NCBI RefSeq assembly: GCF_000341085.1 | Contig: NZ_ANBA01000006.1 | Coordinates: forward strand, 1 to 64,000 | DNA from: Nocardiopsis ganjiahuensis DSM 45031 | GTDB taxonomy: Bacteria; Actinomycetota; Actinomycetes; Streptosporangiales; Streptosporangiaceae | Direction: 5' to 3' | Length of the DNA: 64,000 bases | In this document: positions 11,157 through 18,593 of the stretch, piece by piece | Layout of the letters: each line of letters begins with the position of its first letter | How positions within the stretch are numbered: the stretch's first letter is position 1 | Notes under the pieces: model-generated | What the model was told of the DNA's origin: nothing | Databases searched by the model: none | Seen by the model: only the letters and a program-made list of their open reading frames with translations | Made by a program: the position numbers and the translations under genes

Positions 11157-11936
11157 TCACTCCCCGGCCGCGGCGAGGGCGGCGTCCACGCTCCGGACGA
11201 ACACGTCCAGGGGCTGCGCGCCCATGACGGGATCACCGTTGATGATGAAGGCGGGGGTGGCGCTCACACCGATCTGCTGTCCCTCGACGAAGTCGTGGCC
11301 GACCTCGATGCCGCTGCGCTCGGAGCCCAGATCCTCCTGGAAGCGGTCCGTGTCGAGCCCGAGGTCCGCGACGATCTCGTCGAGGACGGAGTCCGGGTCG
11401 GCGGCGGACTTGAGTTCGTCCTGCCGGTCGAACACCGCTTCCTGGTACTCCCAGAAGGCGTCCTGCTCACCCGCGGCGACCGCTCCGACCGACAGCGTCT
11501 GGGACAGTTCTCCCAGGTAGGGGAACTCCCGCCACTCGATCCGCAGGTCGCCGGAGTCCACGTAGCGCTCGACCAGCTCGGGCTGGGTCTCCTGGGCCCA
11601 GGTGGCGCAGTAGGGGCAGGCGAAGTCGGAGTAGGCGACCAGGACCACGGGGGCGTCCGCGCTGCCCAGGGCCATCGGGTCGTCGTCGGTGCGGCGGGCC
11701 AGGGCCTGGCCCCACTCGCGCTGCTCGGCGTCGACGTGGTCGACCACCGACGCGGTGTCGGGGGTCTGCCGGTCCGGTCCGCTGCCCTCCGTCCGCAGGC
11801 CCACGACCACAGCGACCGCCAGGGCCACGAGGACCGCCCCGCCCAGCAACAGCGGGGAGACACCTCCGCGCCCGGTGTTCCTCGACTTCGCGGACCCCTT
11901 GGGCTCCGCGCCCGTCGACCCCTCGTCCTTCGGCAT
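11157..11936 (-). CDS. Membrane-anchored DsbA-like thioredoxin-fold protein (copy 1)
   Basis: This 259-residue protein has a cytoplasmic tail, one membrane helix (about residues 27-47) and an extracytoplasmic DsbA-type thioredoxin domain. The active-site motif CPYC is at residues 107-110 in AYSDFACPYC, and the cis-proline loop is SATPAF. It probably oxidises, reduces or isomerises cysteines of exported proteins. ATG 11936 has GGGAGA upstream. It is clearly a paralogue of the 13082-13816 gene: both share ERYVDSGDLRIE, FPYLG, FWEYQE and GAQPxDVF. Both also carry the same upstream element, so a local duplication that included the promoter is likely. Confidence 0.87.
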   Translation of the reverse strand: MPKDEGSTGAEPKGSAKSRNTGRGGVSPLLLGGAVLVALAVAVVVGLRTEGSGPDRQTPDTASVVDHVDAEQREWGQALARRTDDDPMALGSADAPVVLVAYSDFACPYCATWAQETQPELVERYVDSGDLRIEWREFPYLGELSQTLSVGAVAAGEQDAFWEYQEAVFDRQDELKSAADPDSVLDEIVADLGLDTDRFQEDLGSERSGIEVGHDFVEGQQIGVSATPAFIINGDPVMGAQPLDVFVRSVDAALAAAGE

Positions 11937-11956
11937 ACTTCTCCCAGCCCCCGTTT

Positions 11957-11992
11957 TCTATGGCAGATAGAGCTTATTCTACGCACGATAGA
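11957..11992. promoter_or_regulatory. Four-half-site operator, copy 1
   Basis: This 36-base element has the architecture TCTA-N7-TAGA-N6-TCTA-N7-TAGA, that is two 15-base dyads set 21 bases (two helical turns) apart. It begins 21 bases upstream of the DsbA-like start. The same architecture and spacing recur at 13830-13865. It is also flanked by TTT on one side and AA on the other in both copies. Confidence 0.6.
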
Positions 11993-12201
11993 AATAGATG
12001 GAGGCGTGCCGGTGCGCCACGGTGCGCGACGGGGGCACACCGGGCGGCCGCGAAGGACGGGGCCACCCGGCCACGATCCCATCCCCGGCCCGCCGCCGCG
12101 AGCCGACCTGCCCGCGGAGTGGGAAGGACCGCGGCCGGCGGGAGAGCCCTCGCCCGCCGGGGTGCGTGCCCACCGGGGTGCGTGCCCGCCGAACAGCACG
12201 T

Positions 12202-13077
12202 CTAGGCGGCGGGATCGCGTTCCTCCTCCCCGGTCCGCGCCTCCCGGCCGCGCGCCCTGGCCCGGGCCAGGAGGGTTCCCCCGACCACGAGCGAGACCGT
12301 GATCACCAGAGCGGCGACGGCCACCGCGTCGGTGGCGCCCCCGAGGCGGGACAGGGGCTCCTGTGCGCTGAGTGCGAGCTCCTCCATCCACCCCATGCCC
12401 GGGAGTGCGGTGATCGAGGCGGTGCCGTCGAAGACCAGGAAGAAGACGCCGATGAGGATGAACAGGGTGCCCGACACCAGGGCCGTCGTGTGCGTGCGCA
12501 CCGGTCCGATCTCCAGGCTGCGCCCCCGGAGCCAGCCCTTGCGGCCGAGGTCGAACCGGTCCCACAGCAGCGCCATGAGGAACATGGGCAGCGCCATCCC
12601 CAGGCCGTAGGCGGCCATGAGCAGCATGCCGCGGACCGGCGTCCCGGTGGCGGCCACCGTGAGGACCCCGCCGAGGATGGGGCCGGAACAGAAACCGGCG
12701 AGCCCGTAGACGGACCCCAGGCCCAGCACGGAGAGGTTGCCCCGGCCCCCGGCGAACCTGCCCTGGGCCCGTGAGAACACTCCGAAGGAGAAGCCGAGCC
12801 CCAGGACCTGCGCGATCCCGAAGACGATGATGAGGCTTCCGGCCACGGTGATGAGGAGTTCCCGGTGGCCGTAGAACAGGACGCTCACCAGGGCCGAGCC
12901 CGCTCCGAGCGGCACCAGGGTGAGGCACAGCCCGAAGTAGAAGACCGCGGTCCGCAGCAGGAGGCGGCCCGCGTCCCGGAAGGCGTAGGCGAAGAAGGAG
13001 GGCAGGAGGAGGGCGCTGCAGGGACTCAGCAGTGCCAGGAGCCCTCCGATGACGGCCGCGACGAAACCGATGTCCAT
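12202..13077 (-). CDS. ccdA: CcdA/DsbD-type transmembrane thiol-disulfide electron carrier
   Basis: This 291-residue membrane protein has six core helices and extra C-terminal ones. The two hallmark cysteines are in LLSPCSALLLPSFF (first helix) and LAGFCSGPILGG (fourth helix), with the proline-rich surroundings typical of CcdA/DsbD. It should carry electrons from cytoplasmic thioredoxin across the membrane to an extracytoplasmic thiol protein. The start is four bases after the stop of the upstream DsbA-like gene, so the two are one operon and the DsbA-like protein is the probable partner. A periplasmic-type reductase role in cytochrome c or metal-centre maturation would fit the family. Confidence 0.87.
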   Translation of the reverse strand: MDIGFVAAVIGGLLALLSPCSALLLPSFFAYAFRDAGRLLLRTAVFYFGLCLTLVPLGAGSALVSVLFYGHRELLITVAGSLIIVFGIAQVLGLGFSFGVFSRAQGRFAGGRGNLSVLGLGSVYGLAGFCSGPILGGVLTVAATGTPVRGMLLMAAYGLGMALPMFLMALLWDRFDLGRKGWLRGRSLEIGPVRTHTTALVSGTLFILIGVFFLVFDGTASITALPGMGWMEELALSAQEPLSRLGGATDAVAVAALVITVSLVVGGTLLARARARGREARTGEEERDPAA

Positions 13078-13081
13078 CAGC

Positions 13082-13816
13082 TCACCCCGCCTCGGCCGCG
13101 AGGGCCTCGTCGATGCGGGCCTCGAACACGTCCATGGGCTGGGCGCCCAGGAGGGGCTCGTCGTTGATGAGGAAGGACGGGGTACCGCTCAGGCCCAGTT
13201 GCTGCCCCTCGGCGAAGTCCTGGTCGACCGCCTCGGTCAGGCTCGCGTCGTCCAGGTCCTCGGTGAACTGGTCCTGGTCCATGCCGACCTGGTCGGCGAT
13301 CTCCACCATGACCGGTTCGGGATCACCCGCGGACCTGATCTCGTCCTGGCGCAGGAAGACCTGCTCCTGGTACTCCCAGAACAGCTCCTGGCGGGCCGCC
13401 GCCTCCGCTCCGACCGCCAGGGCGTGGGAGCGGTCACCGAGGTAGGGGAAGGCCCTCGCCTCGATACGCAGGTCACCGGAGTCGACGTAGCGTTCGGCCA
13501 GTTCGGGCAGGGTGTCCCGCTCCCAGGCGGCGCAGAACGGGCACATGTGGTCGGCGTAGACCACCATGACCACGGGCGCGTCAGCCGCCCCCAGGCTCAT
13601 GGGGTCCCCGGAGTCGGCTTCCCGGTCCGGCTCCTCCTCCCCTTCGTCGGCCGGAGCCCGTTCGGAGGGCTCCGCGGCGGCGGGTGCTCCCCGGTCCTGC
13701 GAGTCGTCGCCGGAATCGAGGTTGAGGCCCACGAGCACGGCCACGATCAGGGAGGCCGCGACCGCGCTGGCCAGCAGCAGCGGCGACAGGCCCCGGCTTC
13801 GGGGATTCTTCGACAT
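13082..13816 (-). CDS. Membrane-anchored DsbA-like thioredoxin-fold protein (copy 2)
   Basis: This 244-residue relative of the 11157-11936 protein has a short basic N-terminus, one membrane helix (residues 11-31), an acidic linker rich in E, D, P and A, and a DsbA-type domain with CPFC at residues 92-95 (YADHMCPFC) and cis-Pro loop SGTPSF. ATG 13816 was chosen because the membrane anchor begins just after it; upstream codons overlap the promoter element. It is first gene of an operon with the CcdA-like carrier, which suggests it is kept reduced by that carrier. Confidence 0.87.
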   Translation of the reverse strand: MSKNPRSRGLSPLLLASAVAASLIVAVLVGLNLDSGDDSQDRGAPAAAEPSERAPADEGEEEPDREADSGDPMSLGAADAPVVMVVYADHMCPFCAAWERDTLPELAERYVDSGDLRIEARAFPYLGDRSHALAVGAEAAARQELFWEYQEQVFLRQDEIRSAGDPEPVMVEIADQVGMDQDQFTEDLDDASLTEAVDQDFAEGQQLGLSGTPSFLINDEPLLGAQPMDVFEARIDEALAAEAG

Positions 13817-13829
13817 TCGACCCCTCTTT

Positions 13830-13865
13830 TCTATGTTGCGTAGAGAGTACTCTAAGGAAGATAGA
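13830..13865. promoter_or_regulatory. Four-half-site operator, copy 2 (divergent promoter)
   Basis: The same TCTA-N7-TAGA-N6-TCTA-N7-TAGA layout as at 11957-11992, with identical spacing but different spacer bases. The central part (TAGAG-AGTA-CTCTA) is an extra inverted repeat. It lies between the DsbA copy 2 operon on the minus strand and the CPVC membrane gene on the plus strand, so one regulator could control both. Confidence 0.62.
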
Positions 13866-13892
13866 AACAGAGGCCTGCCGAAGGGACGGAAC

Positions 13893-14342
13893 ATGCGCGA
13901 CTGGGGTGCCCGCCAGTGGGCGACCGCGACAGCCGGGACGGCCCTGACCCTACTGGTCCTGGGCCTGTCGGCGGTCCTGATCCCCAACGGGGTCTTCGCC
14001 CGTGAGATCGACCCCACCTGGTGGTCCTATCCCGTCTGGGCGGCCACCGCCGTCCTGTCCGGGCTGCTCCTGGCCACCTACATCCGCCCCGTCCCCGAAG
14101 GCTCCGAGGGCCCCGGCGGCCGACGCGGACTCGGCGGCAGCCTCCTCGCCTGGTTCGCGATCGGCTGCCCGGTCTGCAACAAGATCGTCCTGCTGGCCCT
14201 GGGCTCCAGCGGCGCGATGGCCTGGTTCGCTCCGGTCCAGCCCCTGCTCGCCGCGGCCGGGCTGGTCCTGCTGACCGTGGCCCTGCGCGCGCGGCTCCGC
14301 GCGAACGCCTCCTGCCCGCTGCCCGCCGCCGCGCGTCCGTAG
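13893..14342 (+). CDS. Small membrane protein with intramembrane CPVC motif
   Basis: This 149-residue protein has four hydrophobic segments. The third begins AWFAIGCPVCNKIVLLALG (CPVC at residues 92-95), placing a vicinal cysteine pair at the start of a membrane helix, as in thiol-relay or metal-handling membrane proteins. I do not recognise a characterised family. ATG 13893 has GGGACGGA upstream. The gene is divergent from the DsbA-CcdA operon and shares its promoter element, which suggests it works in the same thiol pathway. A further Cys near the C-terminus (SCPLP) could be a second site. Confidence 0.75.
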   Translation: MRDWGARQWATATAGTALTLLVLGLSAVLIPNGVFAREIDPTWWSYPVWAATAVLSGLLLATYIRPVPEGSEGPGGRRGLGGSLLAWFAIGCPVCNKIVLLALGSSGAMAWFAPVQPLLAAAGLVLLTVALRARLRANASCPLPAAARP

Positions 14343-14496
14343 CCACCGCGTCCGCGCGCCCGTGGACCCGTCAGCGGTCCGCCGCCCCTCCCCCGACCGG
14401 ACTTCCGGTTAACCCCGGCCCCCGACGGAAAGGGGGAGAGGACATCCACACGCACCGGGGACACAGAGCTACCGGTGCGGAGAGGCGGGAAGGACC

Positions 14497-15717
14497 ATGA
14501 CAGGCAACAGAGCAGTCGTCTACCAGGGGCCCGGCGAGGTCGAGGTCGCGGACATCGGCTACCCGGGGTTCGAGCTGAGGGACGGGCCCGGGGTCAACCC
14601 GGCGAACGTGGGGCGCAAGGTTCCGCACGGCGTGATCGTGAAAGTCGTCGCCACCAACATCTGCGGCAGTGACCAGCACATGGTCCGGGGCCGCACCACC
14701 GCGCCCGAGGGCCTGGTCCTGGGCCACGAGATCACCGGGGAGGTGGTGGAGAAGGGTCCCGACGTCGAGTTCGTCGAGGTCGGCGACCTGGTCTCGGTTC
14801 CGTTCAACATCGCCTGCGGCCGCTGTACGAACTGCAAGGCCCGGCGGACGGAGATCTGCCTCAACGTCAACCCGGACCGCCCCGGTTCGGCCTACGGCTA
14901 CGTGGACATGGGCGGCTGGGTCGGCGGACAGGCCCAGTACGCGCTGGTGCCCTACGCCGACTGGAACCTGTTGAAGTTCCCCGACCGCGAGCAGGCGCTG
15001 GAGAAGATCCTCGACCTCACGATGCTCTCGGACATCTTCCCGACCGGCTACCACGGCTGCGTCACCGCCGGTGTGGGCGTGGGCTCGTCCGTCTACGTGG
15101 CGGGTGCGGGTCCCGTGGGCCTCGCGGCCGCCGCCTCGGCCCAGCTGCTGGGCGCCGCGGTGGTGATCGTCGGCGACCTCAACGGGGAACGCCTCGCCCA
15201 GGCGCGCGAGTTCGGCTGTGAGACGGTCAACGTCTCCGAGGGCGACCCCGGCGACCAGATCGAGGAGCTGCTCGGCACGCCCGCCGTGGACTGCGCGGTG
15301 GACGCCGTCGGGTTCGAGGCGCACGGGACCGGGGACAAGTCCTCGGAGGAGGCCCCCGCCAGTGTCCTGAACACGGCGATGGAGGTCACCAGGGCCGGCG
15401 GTTCCATCGGCATCCCCGGCCTGTACGTGACGGGTGATCCGGGAGCGGCGGACGAGGCCGCCAGGGCGGGTTCGCTGTCGATCCGCTTCGGGCTCGGCTG
15501 GTCGAAGTCGCACGCCTTCTTCACCGGTCAGTGCCCGGTGATGAAGTACCACCGCGAACTCATGGCCGCGATCCTCAACGACCGCGTCCGGATCGCCGCG
15601 GCGGTCAACGCCGTCGCCCTCCCCTTGGAGGACGCGCCCGAGGGCTACCGATCCTTCGACAAGGGCGCGGCGAGCAAGTACGTGCTCGACCCGAACGGCT
15701 ACCTGGGAACCGGCTGA
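14497..15717 (+). CDS. fdhA: Glutathione-independent formaldehyde dehydrogenase
   Basis: This 406-residue zinc-dependent medium-chain dehydrogenase is expected to oxidise formaldehyde to formate with NAD and no added thiol. It follows the Pseudomonas putida FdhA pattern closely: NICGSDQHMVRGRTT (catalytic zinc Cys), LGHEITGEV (His-Glu), a structural zinc cluster ACGRCTNCKARRTEIC, SDIFPTGYHG, the Rossmann motif VAGAGPVGLAAAASAQLLGA, and VDAVGFEAHG. ATG 14497 has GGGAAGGACC upstream. It stands alone between the redox locus and small unknown genes, and protection against formaldehyde from methylated-compound breakdown is the likely role. Confidence 0.92.
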   Translation: MTGNRAVVYQGPGEVEVADIGYPGFELRDGPGVNPANVGRKVPHGVIVKVVATNICGSDQHMVRGRTTAPEGLVLGHEITGEVVEKGPDVEFVEVGDLVSVPFNIACGRCTNCKARRTEICLNVNPDRPGSAYGYVDMGGWVGGQAQYALVPYADWNLLKFPDREQALEKILDLTMLSDIFPTGYHGCVTAGVGVGSSVYVAGAGPVGLAAAASAQLLGAAVVIVGDLNGERLAQAREFGCETVNVSEGDPGDQIEELLGTPAVDCAVDAVGFEAHGTGDKSSEEAPASVLNTAMEVTRAGGSIGIPGLYVTGDPGAADEAARAGSLSIRFGLGWSKSHAFFTGQCPVMKYHRELMAAILNDRVRIAAAVNAVALPLEDAPEGYRSFDKGAASKYVLDPNGYLGTG

Positions 15718-15750
15718 GGAGTCCCGGCTGTCCGGGCAGCGCTCTCGGGG

Positions 15751-15957
15751 TCACTCCCCCGAGACGATCCGGGACACGTAGAGCACCGCCCCGGCGGCGA
15801 GGGCGGCCACACCCACCGACGCCACCAGGGAGGCCAGGCCGAGGGCCACACCCTCCAGAGCGACCCAGGACTCCAGGAAGTCCCGGGTGAGGGGCCGCGC
15901 GAGCACGTACACACCGATGAAGACGGCGAAGGCGATGATCGGGGAGAGCTTGTTCAC
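15751..15957 (-). CDS. Small two-helix membrane protein of unknown function
   Basis: This 68-residue protein begins with GTG 15957 (MNKLSPIIAFAVFIGVYVLARPL) and consists of two hydrophobic helices joined by a short loop (about residues 5-22 and 35-62). The ribosome site is modest (GGATGGCCGG). No family is recognised. It lies 34 bases from the convergent fdhA stop. Confidence 0.55.
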   Translation of the reverse strand: MNKLSPIIAFAVFIGVYVLARPLTRDFLESWVALEGVALGLASLVASVGVAALAAGAVLYVSRIVSGE

Positions 15958-16087
15958 CCGGCCATCCTAGGTTGTCCGATTGGCCGCTGTTTTCCCATGT
16001 GGACCGGGTTCGTCCGGACCCTCGGGCGGGTACCACCGACTGTGACCGGCCTGGGGGAGGCCGGTCGTCGAACCGTAGGGAGAGCAG

Positions 16088-16282
16088 ATGCGAGCGACCG
16101 TCGGAGACCACCTGCACACACACGGGGTCACCAGTTCCAAGGGCGAACACGAGGCCGAGATCATCGAGGTCCGCGGCGCCGACGACGGCCCGCCCTACAT
16201 GGTCCGCTTCGCCGACGGCGAGGAGAGGGTCGTCTACCCGGGTCCCGACACCGTGGTGCACCCCAGAACACCGAGCGACTGA
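16088..16282 (+). CDS. DUF1918 domain protein
   Basis: This 64-residue actinobacterial protein starts MRATVGDHLHTHG and ends with the family tract PPYMVRFADGEERVVYPGPD. It is a small beta-rich SH3-like fold seen as a lone gene in many actinobacteria; the function is unknown. ATG 16088 is preceded by GGGAGAGCAG. It is followed by a strong hairpin at 16295-16316 and appears monocistronic. Confidence 0.85.
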   Translation: MRATVGDHLHTHGVTSSKGEHEAEIIEVRGADDGPPYMVRFADGEERVVYPGPDTVVHPRTPSD

Positions 16283-16294
16283 TCCACGGATCAG

Positions 16295-16316
16295 GCCCCG
16301 GCCCGCGTGCCGGGGC
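16295..16316 (+). terminator. Hairpin terminator after DUF1918 gene
   Basis: Inverted repeat GCCCCGGC with GCCGGGGC around a six-base loop, 13 bases past the stop codon. Confidence 0.65.
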
Positions 16317-16376
16317 TCCTCCGTGTCCGGGGAGCGCCCCGGGCGCCCGTCCCGGGGCCGGTCCCGGGACAGGGAA

Positions 16377-16415
16377 GACCCCTCCGGTCCGAATGCAGGT
16401 CGGGCCGGAGGGGTC
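16377..16415 (-). terminator. Hairpin terminator of the six-gene catabolic operon
   Basis: Perfect 11-base inverted repeat (GACCCCTCCGG with CCGGAGGGGTC) with a 17-base loop, located 83 bases beyond the stop of the last operon gene. It could also back up the plus-strand terminator. Confidence 0.6.
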
Positions 16416-16497
16416 GGTTCGGGGCGGTCGCGGCTGCGCCGGGAGAGGGCGGGACCGGGCAGAGCCCCGCCCTCCCCCGGCACCGCGCGCTTCGGCT

Positions 16498-17364
16498 CTA
16501 CGCTCGGCTCGTGGCCAGGTGCGGTGCGATCACACGGTCGAAGGAGCTCACGCAGTCCTCGACCACACTCGCGAACGGCGCGTCCCACACCTGCTGGTGG
16601 AACACCTCGATCTCGATGTCCCCCTGATAGCCGGTCGCCTCGACCGCGCGGGTCAGGGAGGCGAAGTCGATGTGTCCGGTGCCGGGCAGGCCCCGTCCCA
16701 GGAGCGCGCCCTCGGGCAGCGGGGTGAGCCAGTCACACACCTGGTAGGAGGCGATCCGGCCCTCCGCCCCGGCGCGCTCGATCATCGGCAGCACCTCGGG
16801 GTCCCACCACACGTGGTAGGTGTCCACGACCACTCCGCCTGTCTGCGGGTCGAGGTCGGCGACCAGGTCGAGGGCCTGTCCGAGCGTGACGACCACGCCC
16901 CGGTCCGCGCAGAAGATCGGGTTCATCGGCTCCAGCGCCAGGCGCACCCCGCGGGCACGCGCCTCGGGTGCCAGCCGGTGCAGCCCCTCACGGACCCGTT
17001 CCCGGGCACCCGCCAGGTCCCGGTCGCCGGGCGGCAGCCCGCCCACGACCAGTACGAGCACCGGTGCCGAACCGGGCGCTCCGGCCTCGGCCAGCGCGGC
17101 GGTCTCGTCGAGCGCCAGCAGGTTCTCCTTCCACTGCTCGTCCGCGGTGGCCGGGTCCGTGACGAACCCGCCCCGGCACAGGCTGGAGAAGCGCAGACCG
17201 GAGTCGGACAGGCGGGAGGCCGCCTCGGCCAGGCCCACCTCGGCGACCCTGTCGCGCCACAGGCCCACGGACCGGACCCCCGCGGCCACGGCGTGGTCGA
17301 TCGTGGCGGCCAGATCGGCCTTCTTGATCGTGGCCTGGTTGAGCGAGAAGCGTTCGGTGCTCAC
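16498..17364 (-). CDS. Sugar phosphate isomerase/epimerase (TIM barrel, AP-endonuclease-2 family)
   Basis: This 288-residue protein has the xylose-isomerase-like TIM barrel fold. Metal-binding positions appear in RLALEPMNP (Glu), VVVDTYHVWWDP (Asp, His), YQVCDWLTP (Asp) and IEIEVFHQQVW (Glu). Relatives isomerise or epimerise sugars and inositols. The GTG start overlaps the stop of the DUF993 gene by one base, with GGGAGGGACGG just upstream, so translation is coupled. It is the last gene of a six-gene operon and is probably a late step in degrading the compound taken up by the ABC transporter. Confidence 0.84.
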   Translation of the reverse strand: MSTERFSLNQATIKKADLAATIDHAVAAGVRSVGLWRDRVAEVGLAEAASRLSDSGLRFSSLCRGGFVTDPATADEQWKENLLALDETAALAEAGAPGSAPVLVLVVGGLPPGDRDLAGARERVREGLHRLAPEARARGVRLALEPMNPIFCADRGVVVTLGQALDLVADLDPQTGGVVVDTYHVWWDPEVLPMIERAGAEGRIASYQVCDWLTPLPEGALLGRGLPGTGHIDFASLTRAVEATGYQGDIEIEVFHQQVWDAPFASVVEDCVSSFDRVIAPHLATSRA

Positions 17365-18593
17365 TACCGTCCCTCCCCTTCAGCGGTGACGCCCTGGGTC
17401 TGCAGCAGCCCCTGCCACCGGCGCGCGGCCAGGGCCGGGTCCACCAGGGCCCCGCACGCGTCGGCGAGTTCGAGGATGCGGGCCAGGTGCGGCAGGCTGC
17501 GGGCCGAGTGCAGCCCGCCCACCATCGACCACCCCGGCTGGAGCCCGTTGAGCCAGGCCAGGAAGGCCACACCGGTCTTGTAGTACTGCGTGGGCGTGGC
17601 GAAGACGTGCCGGGACAGGGCCTCGGTCGGGCCGAGGATCCGCCGGTAGCCGTCGGTGTCGCCCGCCTCCAGCGCGGTCAGCGCCGCGGACGCCTGCGGG
17701 GTGAAGGCGGCGAACGCGCCCAGCAGGGCGTCCGAGTGCTGCTCGCCGTCGCCGAGGATGAGGTCGACGTAGTTGTAGTCGTCGCCGGTGTACATGCGCA
17801 CCCCGTCGGGCAGCCGGGAGCGCAGTTCCCGCTCGGCCTCCGCGTCCAGCAGGGACAGCTTGATCCCGGCGACCCTGTCCGCGTTCTCCTCGATGATCCC
17901 GACCACCGTGTCCATGGCCTCGGCCGTGTCACGGGACCCGAAGTACCCGGCCAGGCGGGCGTCGAAGGCCTCGCCCAGCCAGTGCAGGACCACCGGTGTG
18001 CTGGCGGCTCCCAGCACCTCGGAGTAGACCTTCACGTAGTCGGCGGCGTCGCGCGCGGCTGCCGCGACGTGCCGGCTGGCCATGAGCACGACCCCGGAGC
18101 CGGTGGACTCCACGTGTTCGAGCTGCTCACGGTAGGCCCGCACCACCTCGGACAGGCCGGTCGGGGCGTCCGGGAGCTGGTCGGTGTTGACCCCGGAGAC
18201 GATGAGGTCCCGGGTGGGCACCCCGTGCTCGCCGCCGAACTCCGCGGCGGCGCGCGCCGAGCGCTCCACCAGTTCACGGGTGGCCGCGTAGTCCAGCCCC
18301 ATGTTGCGCTGCGCGGTGTCCATCGCCTCGGCGACGCCCAGGCCCAGACCCCACACCCGCCGGCGGAACCCGAGGGTGGCGTCCCAGTCGATCTCGGCGG
18401 GGGCGCCGGGCACGTTCTCACCCCAGGCGACCGGCACCACGTGCGCGGCCGCGTAGACCGAACGCACCCTGTGGTGTCCGCGCGGCAGGGGCGGGGCCTG
18501 CACGGGTGCGAGCGTCCGCCGGTCGATCCGGCCCGAGGACCGCGGCAGCAGTACCTCCAGCTGCGGCGCCTCGGGCTGCTGTGCCCCGGTCAT
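17364..18593 (-). CDS. DUF993 protein (dihydrodipicolinate-synthase-like fold)
   Basis: This 409-residue protein matches the DUF993 family, an uncharacterised aldolase-like TIM-barrel group. The conserved tracts I recognise are VWGLGLGVAEAMDTAQRNMGL, VVLHWLGEAFD, GIKLSLLDAEAE (a candidate Schiff-base Lys in GIKLSLL) and QYYKTGVAFLAWLNG. The ATG at 18593 overlaps the Gfo/Idh stop in an ATGA. DUF993 genes usually travel with Gfo/Idh oxidoreductases and TIM-barrel isomerases, as here. A carbon-carbon bond cleavage of an oxidised sugar acid would fit the fold but is inference. Confidence 0.83.
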   Translation of the reverse strand: MTGAQQPEAPQLEVLLPRSSGRIDRRTLAPVQAPPLPRGHHRVRSVYAAAHVVPVAWGENVPGAPAEIDWDATLGFRRRVWGLGLGVAEAMDTAQRNMGLDYAATRELVERSARAAAEFGGEHGVPTRDLIVSGVNTDQLPDAPTGLSEVVRAYREQLEHVESTGSGVVLMASRHVAAAARDAADYVKVYSEVLGAASTPVVLHWLGEAFDARLAGYFGSRDTAEAMDTVVGIIEENADRVAGIKLSLLDAEAERELRSRLPDGVRMYTGDDYNYVDLILGDGEQHSDALLGAFAAFTPQASAALTALEAGDTDGYRRILGPTEALSRHVFATPTQYYKTGVAFLAWLNGLQPGWSMVGGLHSARSLPHLARILELADACGALVDPALAARRWQGLLQTQGVTAEGEGR

